DNA from: Allolobophora icterica
Taxonomy: Eukaryota; Annelida; Clitellata; Crassiclitellata; Lumbricidae
NCBI GenBank assembly: GCA_963556255.1
Contig: OY744616.1
Span: 1,336,110 to 1,400,109, forward strand
Length of the DNA stretch: 64,000 bases
Direction: 5' to 3'
Part shown: positions 1 through 46,847 of the stretch, piece by piece
Layout: every line of letters starts with the position of its first letter
How positions within the stretch are numbered: position 1 is the first letter of the stretch
Made by a program: the position numbers and the translations under genes
The notes under the pieces: model-generated
The model's database searches: none
What the model saw: the letters and a program-made list of their open reading frames with translations, nothing else
Told to the model about the DNA's origin: nothing

Positions 1-7
1 CTTCCAA

Positions 8-158
8 TTGACAGTGTACGATCAGTGTACTCATTATAGCTGAGTTGTCTAGGGGGAGCAAGAGCAGCAGAAATCTATAAAGAAATGTTAGTCCTGGTGT
101 GGATTTGAACCTTCGACCCCTCGGTTGAGAGACCTCCAGCACGCCAACTACTAGAGTT
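8..158 (-). mobile_element. tRNA-derived SINE, family 2 (partial)
   Basis: On the minus strand a tRNA-like head (TAGT.GTTGGCGTGCTGGAGG ... GGTTCAAATCC) is followed by body sequence 'tgagtacactgatcgtacac'. Other copies: 12655-13130, 16715-16830, 23990-24370, 27915-28345. Too diverged and extended to be a working tRNA. Confidence 0.8.
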
Positions 159-185
159 TATGATTACGAATCTACGATTGCTCAC

Positions 186-36611
<36,426 letters not shown>

Positions 36612-36813
36612 CTTGCTGTCTGAGCAGGACTAATGTTTGGCACAAAAAACGCACTAAACGCCCAACTTAACGCAACTGACCACACGATCTGTTCGTGCAG
36701 GACATTAAATATTTCAGCAGATACGCTGGTCACTTTGCAAAATGACCGATTCTGTCGACACTGTTCGCTTTTGGTCAGCCTCGAAACTAACTTCGGCGGA
36801 ATAACTGTTTAAT

Positions 36814-36846
36814 GCGTTGCTGATGACAACTGGATTGCCTAGCAAC
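36814..36846 (-). promoter_or_regulatory. RFX X-box-like motifs upstream of the dynein gene
   Basis: On the minus strand the motif GTTGCTAGGCAAT (36834-36846) is an imperfect palindrome close to the RFX X-box (GTTGCCATGGCAAC type). A second weaker one, GTTGCTGATGACAAC (plus strand), lies next to it at 36816-36830. They sit about 205-235 bp before the dynein ATG. RFX factors drive ciliary genes in animals, so position and target fit. Binding itself is inference. Confidence 0.6.
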
Positions 36847-37490
36847 GCTCTTTAGTCTCGTTCTGGCGTCGTCTGGTTCCCTGCTCTGATCAACGCCTCG
36901 CAAATAAAATTTTATAGCGCATAACGTTATTGAAACGCGTCATCCGAGAACGACTATTCAACTTCAAGATCTTTCTAGTGGCGAGCTTCGATTAGACGTG
37001 TCAAGTGGCGTGAAACCGTCAGCGTTTAGCTCTATCGTTCTCAAATAGCATAACCCGCTTTCTCAGAAGAATCAATTTCAATTCAAAAACATAGGCCTAT
37101 ACCCACTGTAATCCTAAGTGACAGTACAGTAAAGTCGATCTTTCTCAGCAGACGTTCTTTTTGTGCTATTATAAAATATTTAATATCCCACTATTTCTGT
37201 AGACGTAAATGAGTCATTTTCCAGTAAATGCATAAATTAAAAATACGGCTGTCCCTGTCATTTCTCAGAAAAAGTAGCTATTCTGATCATGCCAAGTGAT
37301 GAGATTAAAATGTTATTGATCAGTCTACAATTAAAGATCTGAGAAAGTAATTCAAAACGATAAAGTAATTCATTATTATTCAAATATTCCATCATCTATT
37401 GCACCAGTACGGCATGATGAACACCTGCCTATTCCGGTTCCCTCAGCTGGTGAATTCGCAGATGAATCGGACATAAAAACATCCGATATA
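36847..37490. other. Intergenic, no feature recognised
   Basis: AT-rich unique-looking sequence upstream of the dynein promoter region. I see no coding stretch, tandem repeat or terminal inverted repeats in it. Confidence 0.5.
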
Positions 37491-37497
37491 AATGACG

Positions 37498-37700
37498 CCT
37501 GGGAAGAAGAAGAAGAAGAAGAAGAAGAAGAAGAAGAAGAAGAAGAAGAAGAAGAAGAAGAGGAGGAGGAGGAGGAGGAGAAGAAGAAGAGGCGGAGGAG
37601 GAGGAGGTGGAGGAGAAGAAGAGGAGGAGGAGAGGAGGAGGAGGAGGAGGAGGAGGAGAAGAAGAAGAAGAAGAAGAAGAAGAAGAAGAAGAAGAAGAAG
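37498..37700 (+). repeat. (GAA)n/(GGA)n purine microsatellite
   Basis: About 200 bp of almost pure purine on the plus strand, GAA and GGA triplets. Long open frames across it (poly-Lys, Arg or Glu) are repeat artefacts. Confidence 0.95.
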
Positions 37701-37714
37701 CATGGTCACGTGGA

Positions 37715-38290
37715 GAACCTCACTTCCCAAGTAAGCAAGAACTTGATGCTCCAGTAAGAGACTTAAATCTTCTTAAATCTGATGCAGAGCTTTTGACATC
37801 CAGACTGAAGGAATGGAATTTACTGGATCCAGAAGTCAAAATTTCAAAGTACCGCAAAACAATGTATGCCCAGTTCTTTTCCATGGCAGAGCCACTCTGT
37901 TTCTGTACAGACATAGGCCTAATGGTTTTTTAAGTAATGGGTATAAGACACCAACCAGACCAGTGGCTTCTGTTTATTGACAGCTCTGCAAGAAGTCAGA
38001 AGGCAGTGTTGCTTCACAATGGCAACCAGCATCCCTCCGTCCCTGTTGGTCACTCTGTACAGCTGAAAGAAGATTATGCCTATCAAAACGTGAAAACTTT
38101 GCTACAGAAGATCAAATATGATGATTACAAGTGGGATCTTTGTGGCGATTTCAAGATACTGGGGTTTCTGGGGTGGATACACTAAGTATCCTAATTGTTT
38201 CTTGCGTTTATGGGACAGCAGAGATAAAGCGTCACTACGTGAAGCGAAAATGGCCCCCGGCCCCAATAACGCGCTAGCCAATAATCCGGT
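37715..38290 (+). pseudogene. Decayed copy of a multicopy invertebrate gene family of unknown function
   Basis: Three broken frames read in order: KQELDAPVRDLNLLKSDAEL and SRLKEWNLLDPEVKISKYRK, CFCTDIG; then QWLLFIDSSARSQKAVLLHN and GNQHPSVPVGHSV; then GGYTKYPNCFLRLWDSRDKA and SLREAK. I remember this order of motifs (RDLNL.K..AELL.SRL.EWNLL, LFIDSS..SLKAVLLHNGN, CFLCLWDSR) from many invertebrate genomes as a repeated, unnamed family that may be carried by a mobile element. Stops and at least two frame changes show that it is dead. It stops abruptly near 38290, where a LINE tail begins. Function is unknown. Confidence 0.65.
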
Positions 38291-38460
38291 AATTTTCTCA
38301 AGACTACCTGGCAACCCTACTCATAGTCGGTCGTCTCCCCGGCATCTACTCGCTCGCTTAAGACGTTTCTGTTTCCACGCACTCCTGCACTGAGGGCGCC
38401 TCTGAATAGTTTATACTGCGAGAGGCGGCTTATAAATTACTAGATACGATAGGATACGAC
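38291..38460 (+). mobile_element. 3' end of a CR1-like LINE
   Basis: A short stretch encoding ...LARLRRFCFHALLH then the tail 'gcctctgaatagtttatact' and an AGATACGATAGGATACGA run. The same tail follows LINE open frames at 52620-52685 and 57115-57191, so this is a 5'-truncated LINE copy. Confidence 0.7.
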
Positions 38461-39111
38461 AGTAATTTGAGACCTACACATAGGCGTAGAATTTGGGAGG
38501 GGAGCACGTGCCCCCCAATAATTGAGATGGACTATACACCCAATGCAGCAAGTGTAGAATAAACAACCAAACCCCCCATATTTCGGACATGTACGCCAGT
38601 AAACCTACAGACAGCCAAAGATCAAACTAATAAGAAACAGTTGGTCAGAACTGTACAGGCTTCTTTTCTAATGAAACAGACTTTTTCAATCAGGTCTCGA
38701 GTTAAGATACAGCGTCTAAAATCTGCTGCTCACTTTGATCTCGTTTTACCCTCAACGGGGCTGTTCAGAAGACAGATGCAATGTGATAGCATATTTTCCT
38801 TCTGAGAGCTAGCTCTTGTTTTACACATGATGTTCTGGTATCTTCAAACTGGAACGGCCAGAGGCGCGTAAACCTACTCTGCGGCCCTTATTATTGTATT
38901 GGTATTCAAAGAGCGTAGGCTGTGTCCCATGAGCCGATCGCGGTTCGCTTCCCGAAGATGGCTTCTTTCAGAGATTTAAATCTCGGACTAGCACGGTCCG
39001 TATACGGGGACCTTAAGCTGGCGTGGCGCCTTTTCAAACGGGCAGCGGTGGTGAAGGATCTCACCCGAACAATTCATTGAAAAATGAACAGGGTCGAGGC
39101 CATACGGTCGC
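38461..39111. other. Unclassified intergenic sequence, possible partial MITE
   Basis: At 38482 'cataggcgtagaatttggga' resembles the right terminus of the hAT-type element at 60338-60660, but I could not find its other end. The rest shows no coding signal or clear repeat. Confidence 0.35.
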
Positions 39112-39114
39112 TAT

Positions 39115-39579
39115 GGGGTCGTCCATTAATTGTGTCAACAAAATGGGGAGGGGTTTGGAAAAGTTTGACAGCTCTTGACAAGGGGGGAAGGGGTTCAAGA
39201 CAAATTGACGTCAACAATAATTTAATCAAAAAGCAACTATAGATTCGGAAAGTCTTTTTGAGTGATCTATATCTTTTTTGTTTGTAATTTAATCAAACGC
39301 AATATTTTCTTCGTTTTAAATTATCTTAATTGTTTATTGTTCCCAGATTAATGAGAAAATGCGCTGCATAATCTTAAAAACGTGAATCTCCCGGGCTCTT
39401 TTCGAAAATCTAATATTTTGAGTTTCTTTTCGATGGAGAGATAATTTTTTAGGGGGTGTAAAATTATTTTGACATAATTTTATTAGGGGGTCCTTGAATA
39501 TTTCACACTGTTGTTGACAAGGGGAGCCACGGGGTCAAAAACTGTCAAAAATTTGTTGACATAATTAATGGACAACCCC
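39115..39579. mobile_element. MITE, about 465 bp, with terminal inverted repeats and 3-bp target duplication
   Basis: Left end GGGGTCGTCCATTAATTGTG and the reverse complement of the right end GGGGTTGTCCATTAATTATG match at 18 of 20 positions. The similarity continues inward (GTCAACAAA, TTGACAAGGGG). TAT flanks both sides. The GGG start and 3-bp duplication suggest PIF/Harbinger, but the class is uncertain. It has no coding capacity. Confidence 0.8.
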
Positions 39580-39840
39580 TATAGAAAATCGTGTACATTT
39601 ACAATTACAGTTACATTTACATTTACTATATGACCAAACGGGATATAAGGTCGATGGACAACGGAAACTAAAACTTGTGGCCTTCTACGAAACTTTGTAT
39701 TGAAACAGAGGAGCTATTACGAACGTTAACCTGATTAAGATTATGTAAAGTTTCCTGCATATATAATAACAGAACCCATTTCATTGTTCGGCCATTGAGC
39801 CTGGAAGCAGTAAATCCAAATTCTCAGGGTACAGAATAAT
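39580..39840. other. Intergenic, nothing recognised
   Basis: Short stretch between two elements, with 'tttacatttacatttac' microsatellite at its left and AAT/AAA-rich sequence at its right. No gene seen. Confidence 0.5.
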
Positions 39841-39883
39841 AATAATAAAAATAAAATCCACGATTTTTTTGGCACCGTAACAC

Positions 39884-40655
39884 GATTGTAGGACATAATC
39901 CCTCTGGACATAATCCCTCTGGACATAATCCCCCCGGACAGAATGCCCCGACAGAATCCCCCGGTGTAGGACATAATCTCCCATGCTCGGATATAATCAC
40001 CTCAACCTCAATCGGAATATATTTGGAATTTGTTTAATAAGAAGAATATATTTACAATTTGTTTAATTCTAGCAAATAGCCTAATGTACAAATTAACAGG
40101 AGTTTATTAGACTAAAGGGGCCCCAAGTTTGTCTCTAAAGCTGTAAAAAAATCTAAAGGCAAATGTTATGTCCAAGTCCGTGCAGCGTTCCTTCGATGGA
40201 TCTCCTTCGATCTCGCCGATCTTGGCACAGCTGCAGCAGACGGGCCTGCAGCTGCTTGAGGCTGCGCCTGACTCGCTGACTGACGCTAACAAGGAGTGCA
40301 GCAGCCAGCAGACGGGCGACATTGACAAGTCTTAACTTTCTAGAACTGAATGAGACAAAGTCTTAAGTTTACACCTGATTTACACTAACAAGTCTTTAGG
40401 CCATACCTTTACGACATTAACAACCTGACATTAGGAACAAAAACAGGGCAATTAAGGTTTATCAATTAAATGTAAAAATAGGCTAATTGCACAGAGGGGG
40501 GATTTTGTCCGGGGGGATTTTGTCCTACCGAAAATCGGGGGAATTTTGTCCGGGGGATTATGTCCGGGGGATTTTGTCCTACCGAAAATCGGGGGATTTT
40601 GTCCGGGGGATTATGTCCGGGGGATTTTGTCCGGGGGGGATCATGTCCGTACACC
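39884..40655. mobile_element. Foldback (TU-like) element with tandem-repeat inverted arms
   Basis: The left arm is about six 14-15 bp units (GGACATAATCCCTCT type) at 39891-39985. The right arm is nine units of the reverse complement (GGGGGATTATGTCC type) at 40495-40648, with two TACCGAAAATC spacers. A direct repeat CCGTAACAC lies at 39875-39883 and 40656-40664. The host repeat continues across both flanks, so the 9-bp repeat is a target duplication. The middle holds a GC-rich island (40165-40330) with short open frames on both strands. Sea-urchin TU elements, from memory, have outer arms of 15-bp tandem units and 8-bp duplications. Confidence 0.8.
40168..40338. other. GC-rich island with short open frames inside the foldback element
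   Basis: A plus-strand frame of 56 codons (MSKSVQRSFDG...) and an overlapping minus-strand frame reading LLAAALLVSVSQRVRRSLKQ then LQARLLQLCQDRRDRRRS both cross this 170-bp island, whose base composition is unlike its AT-rich surroundings. It may be a captured or transposase fragment. I recognise no family. Confidence 0.3.
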
Positions 40656-40664
40656 CCGTAACAC

Positions 40665-41300
40665 AGCCTTGCCGCTTCACAACAAAACTAATCAGGATAG
40701 GCCTTTGAAAACAGATCAGTCTTAAGTTTGGATTTGAAGGACTCTGATGATCGAGTTGGCAGATCGAATCGCGGAAAGGAGACAGAAGCAGAGCACCAGC
40801 ACACGAAGATTTAATGGTTAATTTTTAGTTCACGTCGATTTCAAAGTGGACTGCTTAATAACAGAGTTAAGGTTTTGCTAAATATTTTCCAGTATCTGTA
40901 GATCCGCATCAGATTCTATTAAAACATTACAGCACAGTATATCCTCGATCGGGTCTTGACGGAATATCGTTTCTTGACTGACCTGATAACGGAGCGCCAT
41001 CAGTTGGTGCCTTGTGCATTAGACACAGGCGCGGCGGAAGTTACTTCTCCGGAATAAGACCTTTAGTAGTTGAAAACAGCGTTGAACAAGTCCCCAGTTA
41101 TCCACCATTTGCCAAGATTTATTAGACCGACTTATTGGTAGTGAGATGCTACAGAATCTGTCTTTGATCTCTGAAAACCCATTCAAATTGCTAGCGACGG
41201 CAAGTACAAAGGGTCTTGTTTAACAGATGTACTTTGAAGCTGGTTCAATGCCTATAGCGGGCATCTCATGAAACAAAGAACCAGCATTTCTGCAAGCAGC
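40665..41300. repeat. Right part of the dispersed repeat hosting the foldback element, then unassigned sequence
   Basis: After the insertion the sequence resumes as 'cagccttgccgcttcacaac' and 'ggataggcctttgaaaacag', parallel to 41441-41540. From about 40780 nothing recognisable remains except a short piece at 41000-41045 (ccttgtgcattagacac) of a dispersed repeat also seen in dynein introns. Confidence 0.5.
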
Positions 41301-41307
41301 TTAAGTT

Positions 41308-41600
<293 letters not shown>

Positions 41601-42316
41601 GTTCATATACATTTATGTGAATAACGCACCAAACGGTTTGACGTCTTTTATCAATGCCTGGAAGGAAACGAACTGATGTCATGTGTATCTTATATAATTT
41701 AGTTGGTAAAACATTTTAGAATTTGTTCAACGGTATCTGATGGAGCAAGTAGCGAAGATGCCCATACCAGACTGCATCCACAAAATGAATTATTGCTCTT
41801 CTAGAAGACCGGAGCCATGCAACCAAATTCAACTGAAAAAGATCACCAATTGGTATAATTAAAGTCAAGTATTGTTCAGGATTCTGGCACTGACCCAATC
41901 AACTTTATCATTACAAATCAAATCAAATCAAATCAAAACCATTTTTATTTTGAGAAATCCAATCAACAGTCACATAACAATAATAACAAGAGACATTATA
42001 CACCGTTGTTGGACCCTCAGAATGGGTACTCAGAAAGGGACATTGTCCCGATAAACCCTGTAGAACCCTTATACATATATATAACAAAATTACTATGTCT
42101 AAACTCAGGATGATCGACTCTAGAGTTGGACGATCGACTCTAAAACAGGATCCAAAAATACGCATATGACAGCTGTTTAAGTTAATGATTCCCGCCTCAA
42201 ATAGTGACACCGTAACAGCTGAAATGGATCATGTAGCAAATTTGGCTGTTTAAAGCAACCTTAAACTTAACACACAAAAAGACAAAGAAGATGATCATCA
42301 GTGGGCGGGTGTGTGT
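41601..42316. other. Mostly unassigned; LINE/SINE-like 3' tail near 41915-41955
   Basis: The run 'caaatcaaatcaaatcaaat' is the reverse complement of an ATTTG-rich 3' tail like that at 63515-63540, so a minus-strand retroelement end is likely. The remainder has no gene that I can support. Confidence 0.4.
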
Positions 42317-42745
42317 GTGGGGCGTGTGATTGACCCACCTGTTGTTCTGGGCGTGGCAAGAGTAAGCACCATTAAGGTTCTGGGACTTATGCTCTCGGAA
42401 ACCATTAGATTCGATCAGCACATTGACTGAATATACTGTCGGACAAGGCAGTCTATGTATGCCCTGCGCATACTAACTGCTCATGGTTTTCTGCCCCAAG
42501 ATTCCAGGACATGGTGCGCGAGACCACGGTTGCCCGAATCTTATACACAGCATGGCGGGGATACGCTGGTCAGCAAGAAAGGAGAAGTTTCCAGCCCGTT
42601 ATAATGCATAGGCTGACTCAATGCGATACCTCCCATGTAATAATCGAACAGCTCTGCCGCCTTGCTGATGTTGCTCTGTATTCGACCGTTCTTGGCAATC
42701 CAGGTCATGGCTGTTTCCACATGTTAAGTCGAGAGTTTATTGTTT
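42317..42745 (+). mobile_element. LINE relic, reverse-transcriptase C-terminal part
   Basis: A short frame reads RETTVARILYTAWRGYAGQQ then ERRSFQPVIMHRL and later QLCRLADVALYSTVLGNPGH. These fit the C-terminal 'ARLLYA..AWWGYA..QER..L...I.R' region of LINE polyproteins, as in the relic at 59500-59800. Frames are broken on both sides; dead fragment. Confidence 0.65.
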
Positions 42746-42979
42746 GAGGCCTAGATCCCAGCCGACAACAGCACGAGGAAACTTTTATTGTCAGAATGCT
42801 CAATGGCGGCTCTAGGCTTTTCCAACAGGGGGGGGGGCACGGAGGGGCCGGTGAACCTGTCAGGGGGCCAGTTGGATGTCTGGTTTCGTCACAACTGAGA
42901 GTGGTCACAACTCACAAGAGACCTGTCTTTGAGCTATTTGAATTTTTTGCTTCAACAACCTCAAATTATACACAACTGG

Positions 42980-43201
42980 CATGGGCGGCGATCATGGGGG
43001 TTCGAGGGGGACAAGACCCCCACCTTTAACAGTGGGGGGACACGCCACGCCTCAGACCCCCCAAAAAATTTCGCGCGTGAGCGAGAATTTTTTTACCTTT
43101 TTTGACCAGATTAGTTCACGGCGATAAATTTTTTACCTCTTTTTTGACCAGATCAGTGAAAAAATGTCCCCCTCACCTGTCAAACAAGATCGCCGCCACT
43201 G
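42980..43201. mobile_element. 222-bp hAT-type MITE nested in the larger hAT element
   Basis: Left end CATGGGCGGCGATC and right end reverse complement CAGTGGCGGCGATC. Target duplication ACAACTGG at 42972-42979 and 43202-43209. The G-rich subterminal regions resemble those of the host element, so it is a younger relative inserted into an older one. Confidence 0.88.
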
Positions 43202-43437
43202 ACAACTGGACACAGACTCACTTTATTAAAAGTAAAACATTCAAACTGTAAACAATACATACAGTAAATGAAGTGCAAGTTTACGATTGTCATGCCTAGT
43301 GTCAAACTCGTCCACAAAGGCATCCATGCTAATCGACTTTGCACCAACATAATCAATTGACAGCATTGATCCCCTTTTGAACAGATCTCTCTTGTTGGAT
43401 CCATTGATTCACCATCTTCATCTGTGGCTGTCTATAT

Positions 43438-43620
43438 ACCTCAACTCCTCTAAGACCCAACTAATCTGGCTTGGAACTGAGCAGCAGCTGCTCAATCTTG
43501 ATCTCCCACTTCTGACGTCACACTGGCCCTATATTCACATACCTATCTAGTTTTGGTGACTTGGGTGTCACCCTTGATAGCATCCTGTCATTCGTTTTAG
43601 GGACACACTGTTTGGGTAGT
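43438..43620 (+). mobile_element. CR1-like LINE fragment
   Basis: Reads LNSSKTQLIWLGTEQQL then, after a frame change, FGDLGVTLDSILSF. It is the same RT C-terminal segment as at 56370-56530, but with frameshifts. A short dead piece within the hAT element. Confidence 0.75.
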
Positions 43621-44310
43621 ACAAAGCGCCTTTAACTAATACAGGACACACCTATCTAGTGTCACTGAACAATTTCAGTTGCCTCACTGGTTACCCTGGA
43701 TATAATTCACCCTGTGCTTCACCCATTTCTTATATGTACTAGAACTTGAAGTAAAAACAAAATTATAACCTTTGAAGTAATTTTAAAAAATCCCTAGCTT
43801 CTGAAATGGATCATCAATTAAATTTAGATTCAATTTATGTGCATAACAATGGAACTAAATGGCCAACGGAGTTGACTGCCTTACCAACTCATGTACATCC
43901 GTATTTACACCACTCATTAGATGTTTTCATTACACTTGCACCATCATAATCTTGACCCACTAAATATGAGCCAATGTCGAACCCCAATTACTGTAAGGTA
44001 TCTAAAATAAGCCCTGACAATGACTACACAATTAATTCGTTTGCAGGTTTAAAATCTAGAAAGCATTCGTTAACTTCTTGCTGGGAAAATCATATAGAGG
44101 TCTAACATAAGATGCTCCTTGTGACTAATATCTTTTGTTTCATCAACAGTGATAGAAAAATAAATAGAAGCACTAACCTCTTCTATTATCTGATTCCTAA
44201 CTTATGACAGATTTGATAATAGATCAGACTCTGATTTGGGGGGAGCACAAACTCATTTGGGGGCACTGGCTCCCCTGGCCCCCCCCTGTGGAGCCGCCAC
44301 TGAGAATGCT

Positions 44311-45056
44311 GTACACTTACAAACCAACTGGATGTAGGCCTACGTGTATGCTATATATTTGCTATAATTATAGCAATATACATATATGGATAGGCCTTTA
44401 TGCTTGTTTACTAACTTTAGAAGATTTATTTACCAGACGTTGTTTACCAGAGTGCGTACTTACTCTCTTATCTTCTTCTTCTTTCTCTCAATCTCGTTAC
44501 GATGGAAAAGGTCCAAAGGATACAGCGTGGCTGTAATATCCACACAATGACGCAGCACCGTAGACTAGGCCGCGCGCAGAATATGCCCTCTTAACCAATG
44601 CAGTCATTGGAAAACTGAAACCACGTCTAATTGGCACCAGAGATGTCGATTCCGTTTACTATCTACGCAAATAAAATGTTTTCTTTGATAGACAAACTGT
44701 TGTTTGATGTACACATGCATAAGTATAGTTGATGTAAGTTAAAACCAAAGTCGGTCATAAATTTATTATCTTAGAATGTGTCTTCTTGTTCGTTTTAGAA
44801 TCTTTCTATGACGTCAAACTCAACTGAGCGTCGGCCTGTTCAAAATGGTGGGCGTGTTCACAATGCGACGTGGCACTTCTGGACTCGGCCAAGCTCAGAA
44901 CAGCAGACGAATTGTCGACTCCTGAATAAATAGAAACACTATCTAAATAGAATCAGTTTTAGTTAAAGAGTTCGATCTTGAACGTCTTGACTAACTTACG
45001 ATCGAATGCAAACGACTTGCCAAGTTTAGGAATCGCATCAACAGTTGCCTGACAAA
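44311..45056. other. Intergenic / putative promoter side of the secreted-protein gene
   Basis: No repeats with clear ends found. The last few hundred bases are upstream of the signal-peptide ATG at 45057 and would hold its promoter and 5' UTR. I see no convincing TATA box. Confidence 0.35.
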
Positions 45057-45120
45057 ATGTTCCGAGTTTTTTGTACGGCGAAGTGTTTATTAAGCATCAT
45101 CATTTTTAAGATGATTGTCA
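45057..45120 (+). CDS. Putative first exon of a secreted protein (signal peptide)
   Basis: ATG then FRVFCTAKCLLSIIIFKMIV, ending at a perfect donor (TCA|GTAAGT). A basic residue, a hydrophobic core (LLSIIIF) and a small residue at the end form a typical signal peptide with likely cleavage after IVS. The exon is 64 nt and ends in phase 1, which matches the acceptor at 46485. Too short to be certain on its own; its support comes from phase and context. Confidence 0.55.
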
Positions 45121-46001
45121 GTAAGTGTAATGGAACATTACCTAAACATTGGCGATCGTAATCTGATCGTAAAGATAGTAATTTTCACCATTTAGATTAC
45201 CATTTTAGTTTACTAAGCGAGACCCAATCATATTTCTGGTTTGCTGATGCAACACATACTATTTCCACTAAAAAGTAATTTTTTTCCTAATAGGTCTAAA
45301 TTGTTTTTAATTAAGTCTACAATCTCCCAATTCTATTATCCTTTTTAATTGTAAACGGACAAACATTTGACAACAGCGTAATGGTATTCAATGCCGTTTA
45401 TTTCGTGTTTACTTCCGGTTCAGAAATGTAATTATTGTATTTAGTCACAAATTTTTATTTTGCAACTTTAAAGATTACAGAACATGCAGTGCATATTTTA
45501 ACAGATTTTGATCACTGGGACAAAGTCAACCATGGTCTCGGTTTTTGGGAAATTTCCGTGTTCGTGTTCTAAGATCGAAAGTTTTAGGAAATTTCATCCT
45601 AAAAAAGGTTGATGACCTTTTTTTAGTCATTCCTCCCAGAAAAGTTGCAAAGTTCAATAACTTCCTTTCGGACCTCATTCCTCCTCAAACATCTGACGAC
45701 CTTTGTTTAGGAATTCAACTCCCCAAAAACACTTCTGACCTTTTTTGGGGAATTTCTTCTTAACTTCGCGAGGATTTTGCCTTTTCAACTGGGACAAATC
45801 TTAAAACTCCGGCAACATTTGTCCCAATAGTATCCAGTTAAATATGCATTGCCTGGGAAAACTCGGACAATTATCCCTAACTACTGGGACAAATCCTAAG
45901 ACTACTGGGACATTTGTCCCACTAGTTATACAGTCAAAATATGCCTGAGAACAAGTGTTGATGCTTGGTTGATAGTCACTTTGTTTCATATCAGTTAGTG
46001 A
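45121..46001. other. Intron with degenerate internal repeats
   Basis: Between 45500 and 45960 there are degenerate copies of a motif of about 50 bp (gacctttttttagtcattcc and variants, also near 50740), plus several 'actgggacaaa' pieces. These look like decayed element remnants; no clear ends found. Confidence 0.4.
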
Positions 46002-46269
46002 CAGGGCTTTTTTTCAGCCGGAACGAGCCGGAACGGCGTTCCAGCACCTTTTTTCAGCTACTAAACATATTTTCTTAATTTTAATAATAAAAACAATAAT
46101 TTTGTTATTTTAATTTAATTTCAGTGTTTTTGAACTGTTTTCAGTGTTTATTCAGACCCCTACCAACACCCAATCCCGTTTTTCTCGTGATTTTAGTCCG
46201 CACATAAATGCTGCGTTCCGGATCCTATTGTTCCGTTCCGGAACCTTTTTTTCTAGAAAAAAAGCACTG
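46002..46269. mobile_element. 268-bp hAT-type MITE (family also at 2173-2404)
   Basis: Left end CAGGGCTTTTTTTC, right end reverse complement CAGTGCTTTTTTTC, then a CCGGAACG-type region at each end. Target duplication GTTAGTGA at 45994-46001 and 46270-46277. It sits in the intron of the putative secreted-protein gene. The internal sequence matches the dynein-intron copy in inverse orientation. Confidence 0.9.
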
Positions 46270-46484
46270 GTTAGTGATTCTCGCTAACCGCTTGTTTAAA
46301 ACATCAAGTGGAGCTACCGAAGGGGACCTAATCCTATAATCGATGGATAGGGAATAGGGCGTGCTATAGAATATGCCTTTATGTTCATTTCACATTTCGG
46401 GTCTCTAGCATCTTGTACATACATGTAAGTGTTTTAGATGATGGAAAATTTTCGAGTATTTTTATGCCTACTGATTTGCTACAG

Positions 46485-46847
46485 GTGGCCAAGACACTCT
46501 GAATTATGCAAACTGTCAACTGACCAACACTTGCTTTGAAAGAACGACCGATGGTTGGGCAGATGAAAGATCAACAGCACCAATGATCAGTGACAGAGAA
46601 GCCACTTCAAACTCTCAAACTATTTTAAGTGCCGATGACCCAACAACAGACTCTACATCTAGCAGCAAAACTGTACAAGATCTTAATCCTGCATTCTACA
46701 TGACAACATCAATCTCTAAAGCCAAACAACTCACTAAAGTTACAAACAGAAATTCCGAAACAACGACTGAAGTTGCAGAAGAATCCACTGTCGCCATGAC
46801 AACAGTTGACGCACTGAAATCAACCGAGACTTCGAAAACATCAGAAG
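46485..46847 (+). CDS. Putative second exon: Ser/Thr-rich extracellular segment
   Basis: Acceptor GCTACAG, then GQDTLNYANCQLTNTCFERT and a Thr/Ser-rich stretch (SADDPTTDSTSSSKTVQ; NRNSETTTEVAEESTVAMTT), ending at donor GAAG|GTAGAA. Length is 363 nt, phase 1 at both ends, so it joins the signal-peptide exon in frame to give IVS-GQD. Two Cys lie near the start. The composition suggests an O-glycosylated linker in a secreted protein. No family recognised. Confidence 0.55.

Larger units (their letters stand above)
42801..44302. mobile_element. hAT-type non-autonomous element, about 1.5 kb, containing nested insertions
   Basis: Ends are CAATGGCGGCTC... and (reverse complement of the right end) CAGTGGCGGCTC..., both followed by a G-rich stretch. 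The target duplication AGAATGCT occurs at 42793-42800 and 44303-44310. CAGTG termini and 8-bp duplications are typical of hAT. Inside lie a second complete MITE (42980-43201) and a CR1 fragment (about 43438-43620). No transposase is visible. Confidence 0.85.

Noticed and set aside
36612..36733. Small minus-strand frame upstream of the dynein start as an extra exon
   Set aside because: Lies in a different frame, lacks splice sites, and the ATG at 36611 gives the expected family N-terminus.
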